The notes: a model not told the origin generated them from the sequence alone. A DNA stretch of 64,000 nucleotides from CAYTPI01 sp964439625 (GCA_964439625.1 CAYTPI010000001.1:1-64000), one strand, 5' to 3'. Shown: positions 33,542 to 42,457, counted from the first letter of the stretch. Translations and numbers: made by a program.

Positions 33542-34465
33542 ATGAACACACGCGATGCACGTCAACTGGTGTTATTTGTGGCTGGTGTCTTAATCGTTTT
33601 GATACTCATTGCCACCAGCGCGGTGTTGATCGTGCAGTCCCGTCCGGACAATCGCATCAGCCAAAATGCGGACACACGTGCCTTGTTTATCGGCAATAGC
33701 TACACAGTAGACAACCAACTAGACGTTAGTGCCGCTGAAATTATTGAACGCTTAGCTGATGGTTCTGTCATTGCAACGCGAGTCTCCCCGGGCGGCTACC
33801 GAGTGCCGCAGCACCTTGTGGATGCCCAAACGGATGGGACTCTGCTGAATGAGTACCTGCTGACGGGCAGCAATAATGTGCGAAACTGGGACTTGGTCGT
33901 CATTCAAGAGCAGAGTCAAATACCGGGGTTGACTTCCGACTCGCTGGAATTACAGGAACTCTACCAAGCTGCGCCTCAACTCGCAGCACTAGCTCAGGAT
34001 GCGGGGGCAACCGTCATGCTTTATATGACGTGGGGCTATCGTGCCGGTGATCCCAATTTCCCTAATATCTATCCTGACTATCTAAGTATGCAGTCGCGCC
34101 TGACTTTTGCCTATGACTCACTGGCAGATGCGATGTCTGCGCCAGACAATCCGGTTTATGTGGCGCCGGTTGGGCTGGGCTTTCAAGAAGTGTACAACGA
34201 TACCGTCGCCTTGGGGGCCAACCCTGCCACGGGTCCAACGTTGTTCGGTACTCTCTTTGCGGGGGATGGGCAGCACCCAAGCCCGAACGGCTCGTATCTG
34301 GCAGCATTGATTATTGCCGCAGCATATACAGGCGAACCGGTCTCAGATATTGATTGGCTGCCGCGAGATGTAGACCCCAATATGGCTACTTACCTGCGTG
34401 AAGTAGCAGATCGGGTGGTGTTTGGTGACACATACGCAGACCGGCGTTACCCGTGGCGACCATAA
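33542..34465 (+). CDS. Membrane-anchored DUF4886-like SGNH hydrolase
   Basis: 307 residues. N-terminal helix LVLFVAGVLIVLILIATSAV LIVQ anchors it; an SGNH-like domain (from about 42) follows: ALFIGNSYTVDNQLDVSAAE, WDLVVIQEQSQIPGLTS (equivalent to the family VVLQE-S block), and DGQHPSPNGSYLAALIIA (Asp/His block V). GNSYT-N fits the DUF4886 (PF16227) layout rather than GDSL. The family is thought to be esterases of polysaccharides. Located outside the membrane. Preceded by AAGGAGTTAGTGTCCC. Follows the sugar kinase closely, so it could share its operon. Confidence 0.8.
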   Translation: MNTRDARQLVLFVAGVLIVLILIATSAVLIVQSRPDNRISQNADTRALFIGNSYTVDNQLDVSAAEIIERLADGSVIATRVSPGGYRVPQHLVDAQTDGTLLNEYLLTGSNNVRNWDLVVIQEQSQIPGLTSDSLELQELYQAAPQLAALAQDAGATVMLYMTWGYRAGDPNFPNIYPDYLSMQSRLTFAYDSLADAMSAPDNPVYVAPVGLGFQEVYNDTVALGANPATGPTLFGTLFAGDGQHPSPNGSYLAALIIAAAYTGEPVSDIDWLPRDVDPNMATYLREVADRVVFGDTYADRRYPWRP

Positions 34466-34540
34466 TGATCGCAGGACGATCATTGATGCATTCGCTATAC
34501 TCTCTTCAACCGTTTACAGAGATGATAGTGACACCATTAA

Positions 34541-35080
34541 TTGACTGAGCAAACTGCGTCCAAACTGGATAAACCAGCCGAGCCGACCATTCCCTTTGTT
34601 CGCCCATGGATGATTCTTTCGTTCTCGGTGATCGCCTCATGCTCGCTGCTGTTCATTGTGCCGCTGGTGCTCGACCGCGTCTTGACGCGGGCACAACAGC
34701 GCTTTGTTGAGACACAGGAGGAAGTCGAAGATTGGACGGGGGCAGATATTCCGGCGGCGGCGCAAGATGTTCGCTTTGAAAGCTTTGTCGAATTTAGCAA
34801 CACGCTGTGGCTGCGCTTTGAGATTGCCGATCGCAGCGCCCTCGACGCCTACCTTGCAGAACTCGACTTTGATGCTGAACTGGTAGCTAATGACAATCCC
34901 TTCACGACAGATATTCGCGATAATTTGCCACGGTGGTGGCGTCCAACTGACGCGGCGGCAGCTGTTGGGGGTGAAGTCACGCTCGCGCGCGAAGATGATG
35001 CGCCACGCACGATCTCTGTTTTGGTTGAACAAAGCAGCAGCATGCAAACAGTCTATATTCGTTTTTACGAAAATCACTAG
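34541..35080 (+). CDS. Unknown single-helix membrane protein
   Basis: 179 residues with a TTG start at 34541 and weak ribosome site. One membrane helix at about 21-44 (MILSFSVIASCSLLFIVPLV) is followed by a soluble part, mainly charged (DVRFESFVEFSNTLWLRFEI, ADRSALDAYLAELDFDAEL, WWRPTDAAAAVGGEVTLA, ISVLVEQSSSMQTVYIRFYE). The soluble part reads as alternating beta strands. The ArsC gene starts eight bases later, so the two may be co-transcribed. No family recognised. Confidence 0.62.
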   Translation: MTEQTASKLDKPAEPTIPFVRPWMILSFSVIASCSLLFIVPLVLDRVLTRAQQRFVETQEEVEDWTGADIPAAAQDVRFESFVEFSNTLWLRFEIADRSALDAYLAELDFDAELVANDNPFTTDIRDNLPRWWRPTDAAAAVGGEVTLAREDDAPRTISVLVEQSSSMQTVYIRFYENH

Positions 35081-35088
35081 GAGGCCCA

Positions 35089-35520
35089 ATGCCAGATAAA
35101 GTCCGCGTATTCATCCTCTGCACCGGTAATTCTGCTCGCAGCCAAATGGCTGAAGGTTTCTTGAATGCCTTCTATTCGGAACAGGTTGAGGTCGTCAGCG
35201 CTGGTAGTCGTCCGTCAGGGTATGTACATCCAATGTCAATTGCCGTAATGGAAGAAGCCGGTATTGATATCAGCGATAACCGCTCAAAAAGCATGTCCGA
35301 ATTTACGGGGCAGCAGTTCAATTATGTCATCACTGTCTGTGACTCAGCGGCTGAGGCGTGCCCAGTGTTCCCCGGCAGCCATCAGATGCACTGGGGTTTC
35401 ATTGACCCGGCTGCGGCTGAAGGCACTGATGAGGAAAAGCTAGCCGTCTTCCGCGACATCCGTGATCAGATCAAAGAGAAGTTCAAAAGCTACTTTGACA
35501 AACTGTTTGCGCCCAGTTAA
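35089..35520 (+). CDS. arsC: Arsenate reductase, thioredoxin-coupled (LMW phosphatase fold)
   Basis: 143 residues, with AGGAGGCCCA before the ATG. The P-loop is VFILCTGNSARSQMAEGFLN (CX5R; first catalytic Cys). The redox pair is in TVCDSAAEACPVFPG, which gives the second and third cysteines of Bacillus-type ArsC. HWGFIDPAAAEG carries the Asp of the DP loop. Reduces arsenate to arsenite using thioredoxin. No arsenite pump or ArsR regulator is nearby, so the resistance set is incomplete here. Could also act as a tyrosine phosphatase, but the three cysteines favour arsenate. Confidence 0.92.
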   Translation: MPDKVRVFILCTGNSARSQMAEGFLNAFYSEQVEVVSAGSRPSGYVHPMSIAVMEEAGIDISDNRSKSMSEFTGQQFNYVITVCDSAAEACPVFPGSHQMHWGFIDPAAAEGTDEEKLAVFRDIRDQIKEKFKSYFDKLFAPS

Positions 35521-35539
35521 GTAATCTTAGCAGGGTAGC

Positions 35540-36346
35540 CTACAGGTCGGCGTTATGCAGAATGAGGTCGTCTCCAGCGGCCCCGCCAGCGGTCTCTAAC
35601 TGAATACCAAACTCGGAATAGGCATTTAATGGCAACGGGGCATCGACAGAAACAGACGCGTAGCCATTCGGCGCAACAACAAACAGACCGCCACTATGGA
35701 CATTCCCTCCGTCACTCAGCCATATTTTGTACTGTTGGCCTTCTTCAAGCTCTGGGAGGCCGTTTACCACAAGTGTTCCGTGTTGCCCGTCATCACTGAG
35801 GATAATGACACCGTGTTCTGTGTTGCTGTTGTTGACCAGCGAAATACGATTGATCGTGGTATCAATCAAAGGGGCTTCCGGTGTCATTGTCGGCGCCTCG
35901 ACTTCAACAACTGCTTCAGGCTCTGGTTGGCTTATTAACGCGCCAATCAGTACGATATTAGCAATGACCGATATTGTGAGGAATGCAGGTAGCAACCAAC
36001 CTCTGAGCCAACTGCGCTTCGCTGGCTCCAACTTAACTGACCTTGTTTGCACAGCGGGTGCTGCTGTATGAGCAGCTACTGCTGACTTCTGCCCGTTCTG
36101 ACGAGAAACTGGCGCAGTATCACGTTGCTCGAGTGCCTCAAATAAGTCAGCTTTGAGCGTCAGGGGTAAGTCAACCAGTGGTGTATTTAGGGCCAGAACA
36201 TCGAGCGTATGATTGTAGCTTTCAAGTTCAGAGCGAACGCGCTCGCTCGACTCAAGGTGTGCTTCCACTAGGGCGCTGTCTTTATCATTCAATAGACCCA
36301 GAACGTATTCTGGTATGAGTTCGATTACCTGCTGCTCAGTCATCAT
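35540..36346 (-). CDS. RskA-like anti-sigma factor
   Basis: 268 residues. The N-terminus is the zinc-less anti-sigma domain (MTEQQVIELIPEYVLGLLND, then EAHLESSERVRSELESYNHT). A linker leads to a single membrane helix at about 115-140 (WLLPAFLTISVIANIVLIGA). The C-terminal domain (from about 165) fits RskA (PF10099): HGVIILSDDGQHGTLVVNGL, PELEEGQQYKIWLSDGGN. Spacing to the sigma gene is 23 bases, so the pair is one operon. It holds the sigma factor at the membrane until the outer domain is cleaved. The site-2 protease at 24735 might process it, by inference. Confidence 0.88.
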   Translation of the reverse strand: MMTEQQVIELIPEYVLGLLNDKDSALVEAHLESSERVRSELESYNHTLDVLALNTPLVDLPLTLKADLFEALEQRDTAPVSRQNGQKSAVAAHTAAPAVQTRSVKLEPAKRSWLRGWLLPAFLTISVIANIVLIGALISQPEPEAVVEVEAPTMTPEAPLIDTTINRISLVNNSNTEHGVIILSDDGQHGTLVVNGLPELEEGQQYKIWLSDGGNVHSGGLFVVAPNGYASVSVDAPLPLNAYSEFGIQLETAGGAAGDDLILHNADL

Positions 36347-36369
36347 ATGACTTGCTCAAAATCCTATGT

Positions 36370-36969
36370 CTACCGGTATTCCCTCAAAACCTGACGTAGC
36401 TTTTCCATTGCGAGGCGCGTTCGAGATTTGACCGTCCCCACAGGAATTTGGAGTATGTCGGCTATCTCTAGCTGGGCATACCCTTGATAGTAGGCCAAAT
36501 CAATGACCTGTAGTTGTTCCATTGGCAATGTGCAGAGTGCCTCCCGCACAGCCGCTTGTTTAATCGACAACTCCACATATTTTTCTGTGTGCTGTTGACC
36601 AGAACTGTGCTCAAAAAGCTGTTGCAACTTACCAGTATTTGCTGCTTGCCGCCGGACTTTCTGCTTACGCAACCAATCCAGCGAAAGATTACGTGTGATG
36701 CTCGTTATCCATGTTGTCACTTTAGCCTGCTCTGCTTGATAATCTCCGGCTTTCTCCCATATCCGGATGAAGACATCCATGACAAGTTCTTCAGCCACCG
36801 CGTGCTCGGTTACCAGATGGTAGGCAATGCTGTATATTAGGCGCGCATAGCGATCATAAAGCATGCTTAGGGCTTGCCGTTCTTGTTGCTGAACCCGGTT
36901 AATCAGTTCAACGTCAGATAACTGCTCATAGGTATCATCTGAAGGCTGGCGAAGCTCTACTATCGTCAT
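36370..36969 (-). CDS. ECF sigma factor, SigK-like
   Basis: 199 residues, with AAGGAAC upstream of the ATG. Region 2: LSMLYDRYARLIYSIAYHLV, AEELVMDVFIRIWEKAGDYQ, VTTWITSITRNLSLDWLRKQ. Region 4 HTH: EALCTLPMEQLQVIDLAYYQ, then GYAQLEIADILQIPVGTVKS-RTRLAMEKLRQVL. Followed by the RskA-like anti-sigma gene. The pairing defines the SigK-type (ECF19-like) group. It would direct RNA polymerase to a small regulon, likely including its own operon and perhaps the FAS1 gene upstream (37236-39470). Confidence 0.92.
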   Translation of the reverse strand: MTIVELRQPSDDTYEQLSDVELINRVQQQERQALSMLYDRYARLIYSIAYHLVTEHAVAEELVMDVFIRIWEKAGDYQAEQAKVTTWITSITRNLSLDWLRKQKVRRQAANTGKLQQLFEHSSGQQHTEKYVELSIKQAAVREALCTLPMEQLQVIDLAYYQGYAQLEIADILQIPVGTVKSRTRLAMEKLRQVLREYR

Positions 36970-37175
36970 ATGTCAAGTGTTCCTTACAGGCTTCTCATTA
37001 AGTTTGGCTGACTGCGGTAGTCTGTTACGTTTGGCAGTCATTAGGGTGGTGGTATCGCTTGCCCCCACCAGTTCGCATCTTGTGCGATGTCTCAATGCTA
37101 CCACTTAAAATAACATCCTTGACTTTAAATGTCCCGCAAATGCCTGAAATTTAGGAAGAGGGCATCATGACGATG

Positions 37176-37209
37176 ACGAAACAGTGCCGGGCAATTTGCC
37201 CAGCACTGT
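37176..37209 (-). terminator. Terminator of the FAS1 gene
   Basis: 14-bp stem with one mismatch (ACAGTGCCGGGCAA at 37181-37194 against TTGCCCAGCACTGT at 37196-37209), followed on the minus strand by TTTCGTC. Lies 27 bases after the stop. The long stem and loose U tract make it a likely terminator. Confidence 0.6.
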
Positions 37210-37235
37210 GTGTAACCGTTTGGTGTGCATACAGC

Positions 37236-39470
37236 CTATAGAGGCAGTAGAACGCCGTCGATCACATGGATGACGCCATTACTGGCTTCAATGTCGGTCG
37301 TTATAATGTTGATGCTGCCATTGAGGACAACGCCACCATCAATGACTTCGATACCAATCGTACTACCACCTTGCAGAGTTGGGACTGAAGTCAGGCCAAC
37401 AATGTCGGCCGCCAGTACCTTACCTGGGACAACATGGTAGAGCAGAATCTGCGTCAGTGTTTCGGTATCACCGAGCAGTTCAGCAGCGGTGAGGTCCAGC
37501 GCGGCCAGCGCGGTAACAAATGCAGCGTTGGTTGGGGCAAACACGGTCAGCTCAGCGGCTGGGTCGGCGACGACGTCAACCAGACCAGCAGCGGTCAGCG
37601 CTTGAACCAGGATGGAGAAGTCTTCGTTGCCAGCGGCAATCTCAGCGATTGTTGGCATCACTTCTCCGACTGGTGCATCTTCAACAGGTGGTGGCGGAGG
37701 CAGCAGAACGCCATCCAAAACGTGGATGATGCCATTGCTAGCTTCGATGTCGAGTAGTTCAGTGTTCAGCGGAATGTCTGCCACAGCCAATTCCTGACCA
37801 TTCAGCATGACGTAAGAAGTTGTCGCGACAACTTCACTGCTATCGTAAGCGCCGACAACGATGTGGTAGCCAAGCACATAACGCAGAACGTCAGTATCTG
37901 CCAGCAATTCTTCCGCAGTGACACCAGCAGCATCAAGGAATGCGGCGAAAGCAGCGTCGGTTGGCGCAAAGACGGTGAAAGGGCCTTCGCCGACGAGTGT
38001 GTCAACCAAACCAGCGGCCTCAGCGGCGGCTAGCAAGGTGGTGAAGGAGCCAGCTTCGGTGGCAACTTCAGCGATGTTGGCAGTCACGGCGCTGGTGTAA
38101 GCATCTGGAACCAGCACCCCATCAATGACATGGATCACACCATTTGATGCAGCAACGTCAGCGGCGACAACATTGATGCTGCCATTGAGTAAGACACCGC
38201 CATCAACGACGTTGGCCTGAATTGGGCTGCCTTCGAGTGTATAGACAAGTGGAATTTCAAGAGCAATTACGTCGGCGGCTGTCAGTGTGCCATCAGCGAC
38301 GTGGTACGTCAGAACGGCTGTCAGCAGTTCGGTGTTGGCAAGCAGCTCTTCAGCGGTGATGCCAAGTTCACCCAGTAGGGCAACGAAGGCATCGTTGGTT
38401 GGAGCGAAAACCGTTGCGTTGGTATCCGCACTGTTGAAAGTTGCGACCAAATCAGCAGCTTCGAGAGCGGCAAACAAGATTGAGAAGTCTGGGTTGCTGG
38501 CAGCAACTTCCGCAATGGTTGGTGTTGGCGGAACGAGAACGCCGTCCAAAACGTGGATAACACCATTGCTGGCTTCAATATCGAGCAGTTCGGTGTTCAG
38601 CGGAATGTCGGCAACCGCAAGGCTGTCACCATTTAACATCACGAGGCTGTCAACGGCAACAACGTCACCGGACTTCAATGCGCCGAGGGCGATGTGGTAC
38701 ATCAGAACGTCGCGCAGGGCATCCTCATCAGCGAGCAGGTCAGCAGCGGTATTGCCAGTTTCTGCCAAGAATGCAGCGAAGGCATCGTCAGTTGGTGCAA
38801 AGACGGTGAATGGGCCGGGGCCTACCAGTGTATCAACTAAGCCAGCGGCCTCAGCGGCTGCCAACAGAGTGGTGAAGGCACCAGCTTCGGTAGCAACTTC
38901 AGCGATGTTGGCAGTGGCTTCAGTCTCGTAAGCGGGTGGCAGCAGAACAGCGTCGATTACGTGGACAACGCCGTTAGCAGCCTGTACGTCCTTAACGACG
39001 ACATTGACATTACCGTTGAGGACAACGTTGCCTTCAACGTCTACGTTAATCTGTACTGGTTGCCCCTGAACCGTGTAGAGCAGCGGCACATCCAGCGCAG
39101 CAGCATCGGCGGATGTTGCGCCACCAACTACGACGTGGTAAGTGAGGACTGCGGTCAGCAGTTCGGTGTTGCCGAGCAGCTCTTCAGCAGACAAACCAAG
39201 ACCGCTCAGTGCCGCAGCAAAGGCATCGTTGGTTGGCGCGAAGACGGTTAAGCTTGCGTCTGGGTCGGCGACGACGCTAACCAGGTCAGCAGCTTCGAGG
39301 GCCGCAACCAGCGTTGAGAAATTCTCGTCAGCGACGGCAATTTCAGCGATTGTCGGCTCTGCTACTTCTTCTTGTGATGGTGTATCGGCACCAACCGGTG
39401 CAACCACCACAGCGGCAATCAGCACGACCAGTGCGATGACTGCTGCAAAAACTTTTGACTTTTGTTTCAT
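37236..39470 (-). CDS. Exported protein with five fasciclin (FAS1) domains
   Basis: 744 residues, AAAGGAG before the ATG. Signal peptide MKQKSKVFAAVIALVVLIAA, cut near GADT. Five FAS1 domains of about 135 residues each follow, with the H1 signature LTVFAPTNDAFAAAL or FTVFAPTDDAFAAFL and the H2 signature NGVIHVIDGVLLP. Domains 1, 3 and 5 start TIAEIA, and 2 and 4 start NIAEVATEAG and differ in the H1 loop, so a two-domain unit appears to have duplicated. FAS1 mediates adhesion and protein or carbohydrate contact. No transmembrane anchor or sorting motif, so it is released or wall-associated. It lies beside a SigK/RskA pair, as FAS1 proteins do in mycobacteria. Confidence 0.94.
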   Translation of the reverse strand: MKQKSKVFAAVIALVVLIAAVVVAPVGADTPSQEEVAEPTIAEIAVADENFSTLVAALEAADLVSVVADPDASLTVFAPTNDAFAAALSGLGLSAEELLGNTELLTAVLTYHVVVGGATSADAAALDVPLLYTVQGQPVQINVDVEGNVVLNGNVNVVVKDVQAANGVVHVIDAVLLPPAYETEATANIAEVATEAGAFTTLLAAAEAAGLVDTLVGPGPFTVFAPTDDAFAAFLAETGNTAADLLADEDALRDVLMYHIALGALKSGDVVAVDSLVMLNGDSLAVADIPLNTELLDIEASNGVIHVLDGVLVPPTPTIAEVAASNPDFSILFAALEAADLVATFNSADTNATVFAPTNDAFVALLGELGITAEELLANTELLTAVLTYHVADGTLTAADVIALEIPLVYTLEGSPIQANVVDGGVLLNGSINVVAADVAASNGVIHVIDGVLVPDAYTSAVTANIAEVATEAGSFTTLLAAAEAAGLVDTLVGEGPFTVFAPTDAAFAAFLDAAGVTAEELLADTDVLRYVLGYHIVVGAYDSSEVVATTSYVMLNGQELAVADIPLNTELLDIEASNGIIHVLDGVLLPPPPPVEDAPVGEVMPTIAEIAAGNEDFSILVQALTAAGLVDVVADPAAELTVFAPTNAAFVTALAALDLTAAELLGDTETLTQILLYHVVPGKVLAADIVGLTSVPTLQGGSTIGIEVIDGGVVLNGSINIITTDIEASNGVIHVIDGVLLPL

Positions 39471-39752
39471 ACTTGAAACTCCTTTAAGTGTCTAATATTT
39501 TTGAATAGCTAATTCTATTTGCTCTTCACTTGAGTATACGAGGCGAATTTTAAAAGAGATCACGTTTCATTGGAACTTTAACAATAATCTAACGCTAAAG
39601 TGTTGTTTAGGGGTGGAGTCGGTCTGTTGATCAGATCAATCTGGTTAATGATGCCCGTGTTCCTTGCTTTGCCGCTCTATGTTGCAGATCGCCATCTTGT
39701 GCTATGCTGACGCACATTTTTAGCTCGTTTCTATGGTTAATGAACAATCGTT

Positions 39753-41024
39753 TTGCAGGAGCAGTCCCAGTCTAATCAAAAAATATCAGGATATGTGTGG
39801 ACAGTTGTCGGCCTCGGTTTAGTTGTCCGCCTACTGATTGCACCCCACGGTGCACACACCCATGATGCCCAAATTCTCACGAATTGGGCACAGGTGGCGT
39901 TGCAGGTAGGGCCAATCAACGTATATGCGGCTAGTAGTGCCAACTATCCACCGTTAGGTGTTTGGTTAATCGCCGCTATGGGGTGGTTATTTCGTCTTAT
40001 TACGGACGAACTGCCTAATGCGTCCACTGGGCTTTGGCTCGTGTTTCTTAAATTGCCCGCAGTCTTTGCAGATTGCACCCTGGCGTTATTGGTTGCCACC
40101 CGGGCGAAGCGTCCGCTGCTTTTCGCGCTGTTAGTAACCTTTAACCCAGCGCTGCTGTTCCTGAGCGCATGGTGGGGTCAATTAGAGAGCGCATGGGCAG
40201 TATGTGTTGCTTATGCCATCCTTGAACATGACAGGCACCCACTGCGGTCAGGTGCCGTACTTGGTGTCGGGTTACTGATCAAGCAGCAGGCTTTGGTGAT
40301 CTTTCCGTTATATGTGCTGTTTCTATTGATGGCTGTCTATCGCAAGCAGTGGCGTGATGCTCGTTGGTCGTTGGTTGGCCTTATATTAACACTCATGGTC
40401 GTGCTGCTGCCTTTCCTTGAACAGGGGCAATTGCTTCTTCTTGTTCAGAGGCTATTCGCACTGGTCGCTGCGCCGTCATGGCTGACGGTTAATGCCCTCA
40501 ACTTCTGGTATCTTGTGACACTTGGACAAGGCAACTGGCAGTTCAACCAACCGCTGCTACTTCCAGATACAACCCTGATAGCAAATATGATCAGTTTACG
40601 ACAAATCGGTGTGTTACTGCTTGGTATTTGGACAATGGTTGTATTAATGAATACGCTTCACAAACAGCGGGGGCTTTTGGGCAGTGTATTACTATATACA
40701 GGTGCCTTTTTGCTGCCGACGCAAGTACACGAGCGATATGCTTTCGGTGCACTAGTATTGACTACTTTGTTGGCTGCGCAGCATTACGAACCGCTTGCAA
40801 GCAAAGCCGCACAATGGCGCATTTTGCTGTTCTTCGGCATGATAACCTTGCTCCATTTAGGTAATTTGCTGTGGGCTTTCCCTCTTGGGCCTGGTGCTGG
40901 CTCACAAGCCCCGGGATTGTTGATATCTGCTGGATTCATCCTATGGGCACTATGGGGACTGCAAATGTTGGTATCAGTTAATACTGAGGAAACTTATGGA
41001 CGACCTCGTCCAACAAGCAATTGA
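39753..41024 (+). CDS. GT-C-type membrane glycosyltransferase (GT87/PMT-like)
   Basis: 423 residues. About nine to ten membrane helices. First loop APHGAHTHDAQILTNWAQVA has the HxHD acidic motif; GPINVYAASSANYPPLGVWL is the Y-YPPL motif of GT-C mannosyl- and arabinosyltransferases; FLSAWWGQLESAWAVCVAYA is the usual WGQ-D/E motif. It uses a lipid-linked sugar on the outer face. The start is unclear: TTG 39753 has no good ribosome site, and a GTG about 45 bases further on follows CAGGAT. The last 29 bases overlap the next gene. Acceptor unknown. Confidence 0.75.
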   Translation: MQEQSQSNQKISGYVWTVVGLGLVVRLLIAPHGAHTHDAQILTNWAQVALQVGPINVYAASSANYPPLGVWLIAAMGWLFRLITDELPNASTGLWLVFLKLPAVFADCTLALLVATRAKRPLLFALLVTFNPALLFLSAWWGQLESAWAVCVAYAILEHDRHPLRSGAVLGVGLLIKQQALVIFPLYVLFLLMAVYRKQWRDARWSLVGLILTLMVVLLPFLEQGQLLLLVQRLFALVAAPSWLTVNALNFWYLVTLGQGNWQFNQPLLLPDTTLIANMISLRQIGVLLLGIWTMVVLMNTLHKQRGLLGSVLLYTGAFLLPTQVHERYAFGALVLTTLLAAQHYEPLASKAAQWRILLFFGMITLLHLGNLLWAFPLGPGAGSQAPGLLISAGFILWALWGLQMLVSVNTEETYGRPRPTSN

Positions 41025-42180
41025 TCTCGCAAATGACGGTCACACGGGCGATGCTCTTCGCTTATTGCGTTCCGCCGTTTACCATAATCCGAATGACATT
41101 GCTGCTTGGAAGTGGTTGGCTGCCACCACCAATGATCCGCACGAAGCGGTTGAAGCAACAGAGCGTGTGCTAAGGCTTAATCCAAATGATGCTTGGGCGT
41201 TACAAGCGTTGCTGACCTATCGGCGAAAGGCCAGGGCCGAAGCGCGTCAGTCTGTTCCGCCAGCAGCAACCCCAACTGCACCTGCCCGCAAACAGAAGCG
41301 CGGACTGTTGGCAACAGTCGCATTGATGCTAAGCGGGCTTGCTGTAACGATGGCAATAATTGTCTTTTTAGGCTGGGTTGCCTTGATTAGCTTTCAGCGT
41401 GAGCAGCAGGCCAGTGCCGGCGTCCTCAACCCGGAGGCACCGGCTAATGTTCCCTCAGTAGCGCCTAATACAGACCAGAACGCATTCCCAACTCAGCCCC
41501 CAACCTTCGCTACGCGCCTTCCCGGCTTTTTGCCTACTGCCGTGCCTGAGCAAGTTTTCCCAACGGCTATCCCCGTGACTGTGCCGCCCTTGCCCACTGT
41601 TACGCCTATTCCGGAAACTGTAATCCAGCAGGAAGAGGCCACGACTGGCAGTCCTTTAATTGGCATTCAACCCGCTGTGCAGACCTTGGAAAATACGGCC
41701 TACTATCCAGTAACAGGCACAACTGAGGGCAGCGTCCGTGATGCGCTGTATGCCAACGGCCCCTATGTTGAACGCCTCAATACGCGAGCGCTGGGCCTGA
41801 CGACTTACGAGATGTCTGTTGAGTGGCAGGCACTTCAACTACCGAACCAGTGCCGGGTCAGCAATATGGTCATTAATCTCAATATTCTCTACACATTACC
41901 ATCATGGGAGCCGAATGGAGCTCCGCCGCTTGGGTTACAGCAAGACTGGGATGCCTTTTCTGCTTATGTGACTGACCATGAAGAAACGCACGGTGAGATC
42001 GCGATCAACTGTGCCAACGCCATTGCCAATGAGATTGCCGTGCTGCCACAGGCATCTTCATGTGATCAACTAACACAGTCCGTGAATAGTGTTGTCGACT
42101 CCGGTTACGTCGCCTGTGAGGCAGAGCAGGTAGAATTTGATCGTGTGTACGGGCAGACGTCATTTCCACTCCCTGAATGA
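40996..42180 (+). CDS. TPR-anchored DUF922-type putative zinc peptidase
   Basis: 394 residues. About 1-75 is two or three TPR-like helices (DLVQQAIDLANDGHTGDALR, AVEATERVLRLNPNDAWALQ). Membrane helix at about 104-128 (LLATVALMLSGLAVTMAIIV). A long Pro/Thr linker (PTQPPTFATRLPGFLPTAVP) leads to a DUF922 domain (PF06037) from about 230: YYPVTGTTEGSVRDALYANG, ALGLTTYEMSVEWQ, NLNILYTLPSW, TDHEETHGEIAINCANAIAN (HExxH) and SCDQL with EQVEFDRVYG. The family is a secreted Zn-dependent peptidase-like domain of unknown substrate. The TPR part would be cytoplasmic and the peptidase outside. Overlaps the GT gene by 29 bases, so they are probably co-translated. Confidence 0.82.
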   Translation: MDDLVQQAIDLANDGHTGDALRLLRSAVYHNPNDIAAWKWLAATTNDPHEAVEATERVLRLNPNDAWALQALLTYRRKARAEARQSVPPAATPTAPARKQKRGLLATVALMLSGLAVTMAIIVFLGWVALISFQREQQASAGVLNPEAPANVPSVAPNTDQNAFPTQPPTFATRLPGFLPTAVPEQVFPTAIPVTVPPLPTVTPIPETVIQQEEATTGSPLIGIQPAVQTLENTAYYPVTGTTEGSVRDALYANGPYVERLNTRALGLTTYEMSVEWQALQLPNQCRVSNMVINLNILYTLPSWEPNGAPPLGLQQDWDAFSAYVTDHEETHGEIAINCANAIANEIAVLPQASSCDQLTQSVNSVVDSGYVACEAEQVEFDRVYGQTSFPLPE

Positions 42181-42261
42181 ACCCTTAAGATATTCGCGAA
42201 AAATTCATACGGATGTCAGCTATTGTCACGGCACCTAGTGAGATTTATGTCTATAATTACG

Positions 42262-42457
42262 TTTAGATAGTCCACAACAATATACGGGAGCAAATATTCG
42301 TGGATATATCTCTCATCTCATCTCAGGTATTGTCCTGTGAAAATTAACCTCTAAGCTGATCGATAGATAGAGCCGAGGACGACGCAACCGGGCAATCATA
42401 GCCACAATACCGAGAACTACAAAGACAAAGCCCCTTCTTTATGAAGGGGTTTTGTTT
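42262..42457 (+). ncRNA. Candidate structured RNA with own promoter and terminator
   Basis: A 250-base gap between the peptidase gene and the tRNAs holds a TATAAT (42252-42257), an imperfect 11-bp helix (CTCAGGTATTGT at 42322-42333 with ACAATACCGAG at 42404-42414), an inner CTCTA/TAGAG stem (42349-42372), and a strong intrinsic terminator at 42431. No ORF lies between promoter and terminator. This could be a small RNA of about 190 bases. It does not match tmRNA, SRP or RNase P landmarks by eye. No good -35 was found, so the promoter is weak. Confidence 0.35.
42427..42457 (+). terminator. Intrinsic terminator before the tRNA genes
   Basis: CCCCTTC (42431-42437), 5-base loop, GAAGGGG (42443-42449), then TTTTGTTT; flanking AAAG/TTTT extends the stem. 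Strong terminator. It ends the candidate RNA or read-through from the peptidase gene. A weaker hairpin with TTTTTA follows at 42510-42534. Confidence 0.85.

Noticed and set aside
38287..38931. 214-codon plus-strand frame rich in Ser/Ala/Thr
   Set aside because: Mirror of the repetitive FAS1 gene on the minus strand; its composition is that of reversed Ala/Thr/Glu codons.
42361..42410. Possible c-di-GMP (GEMM) riboswitch because of a GACGCAACCGGGC-like stretch
   Set aside because: The surrounding conserved GEMM core and tetraloop are absent, and no downstream gene lies in the right direction.
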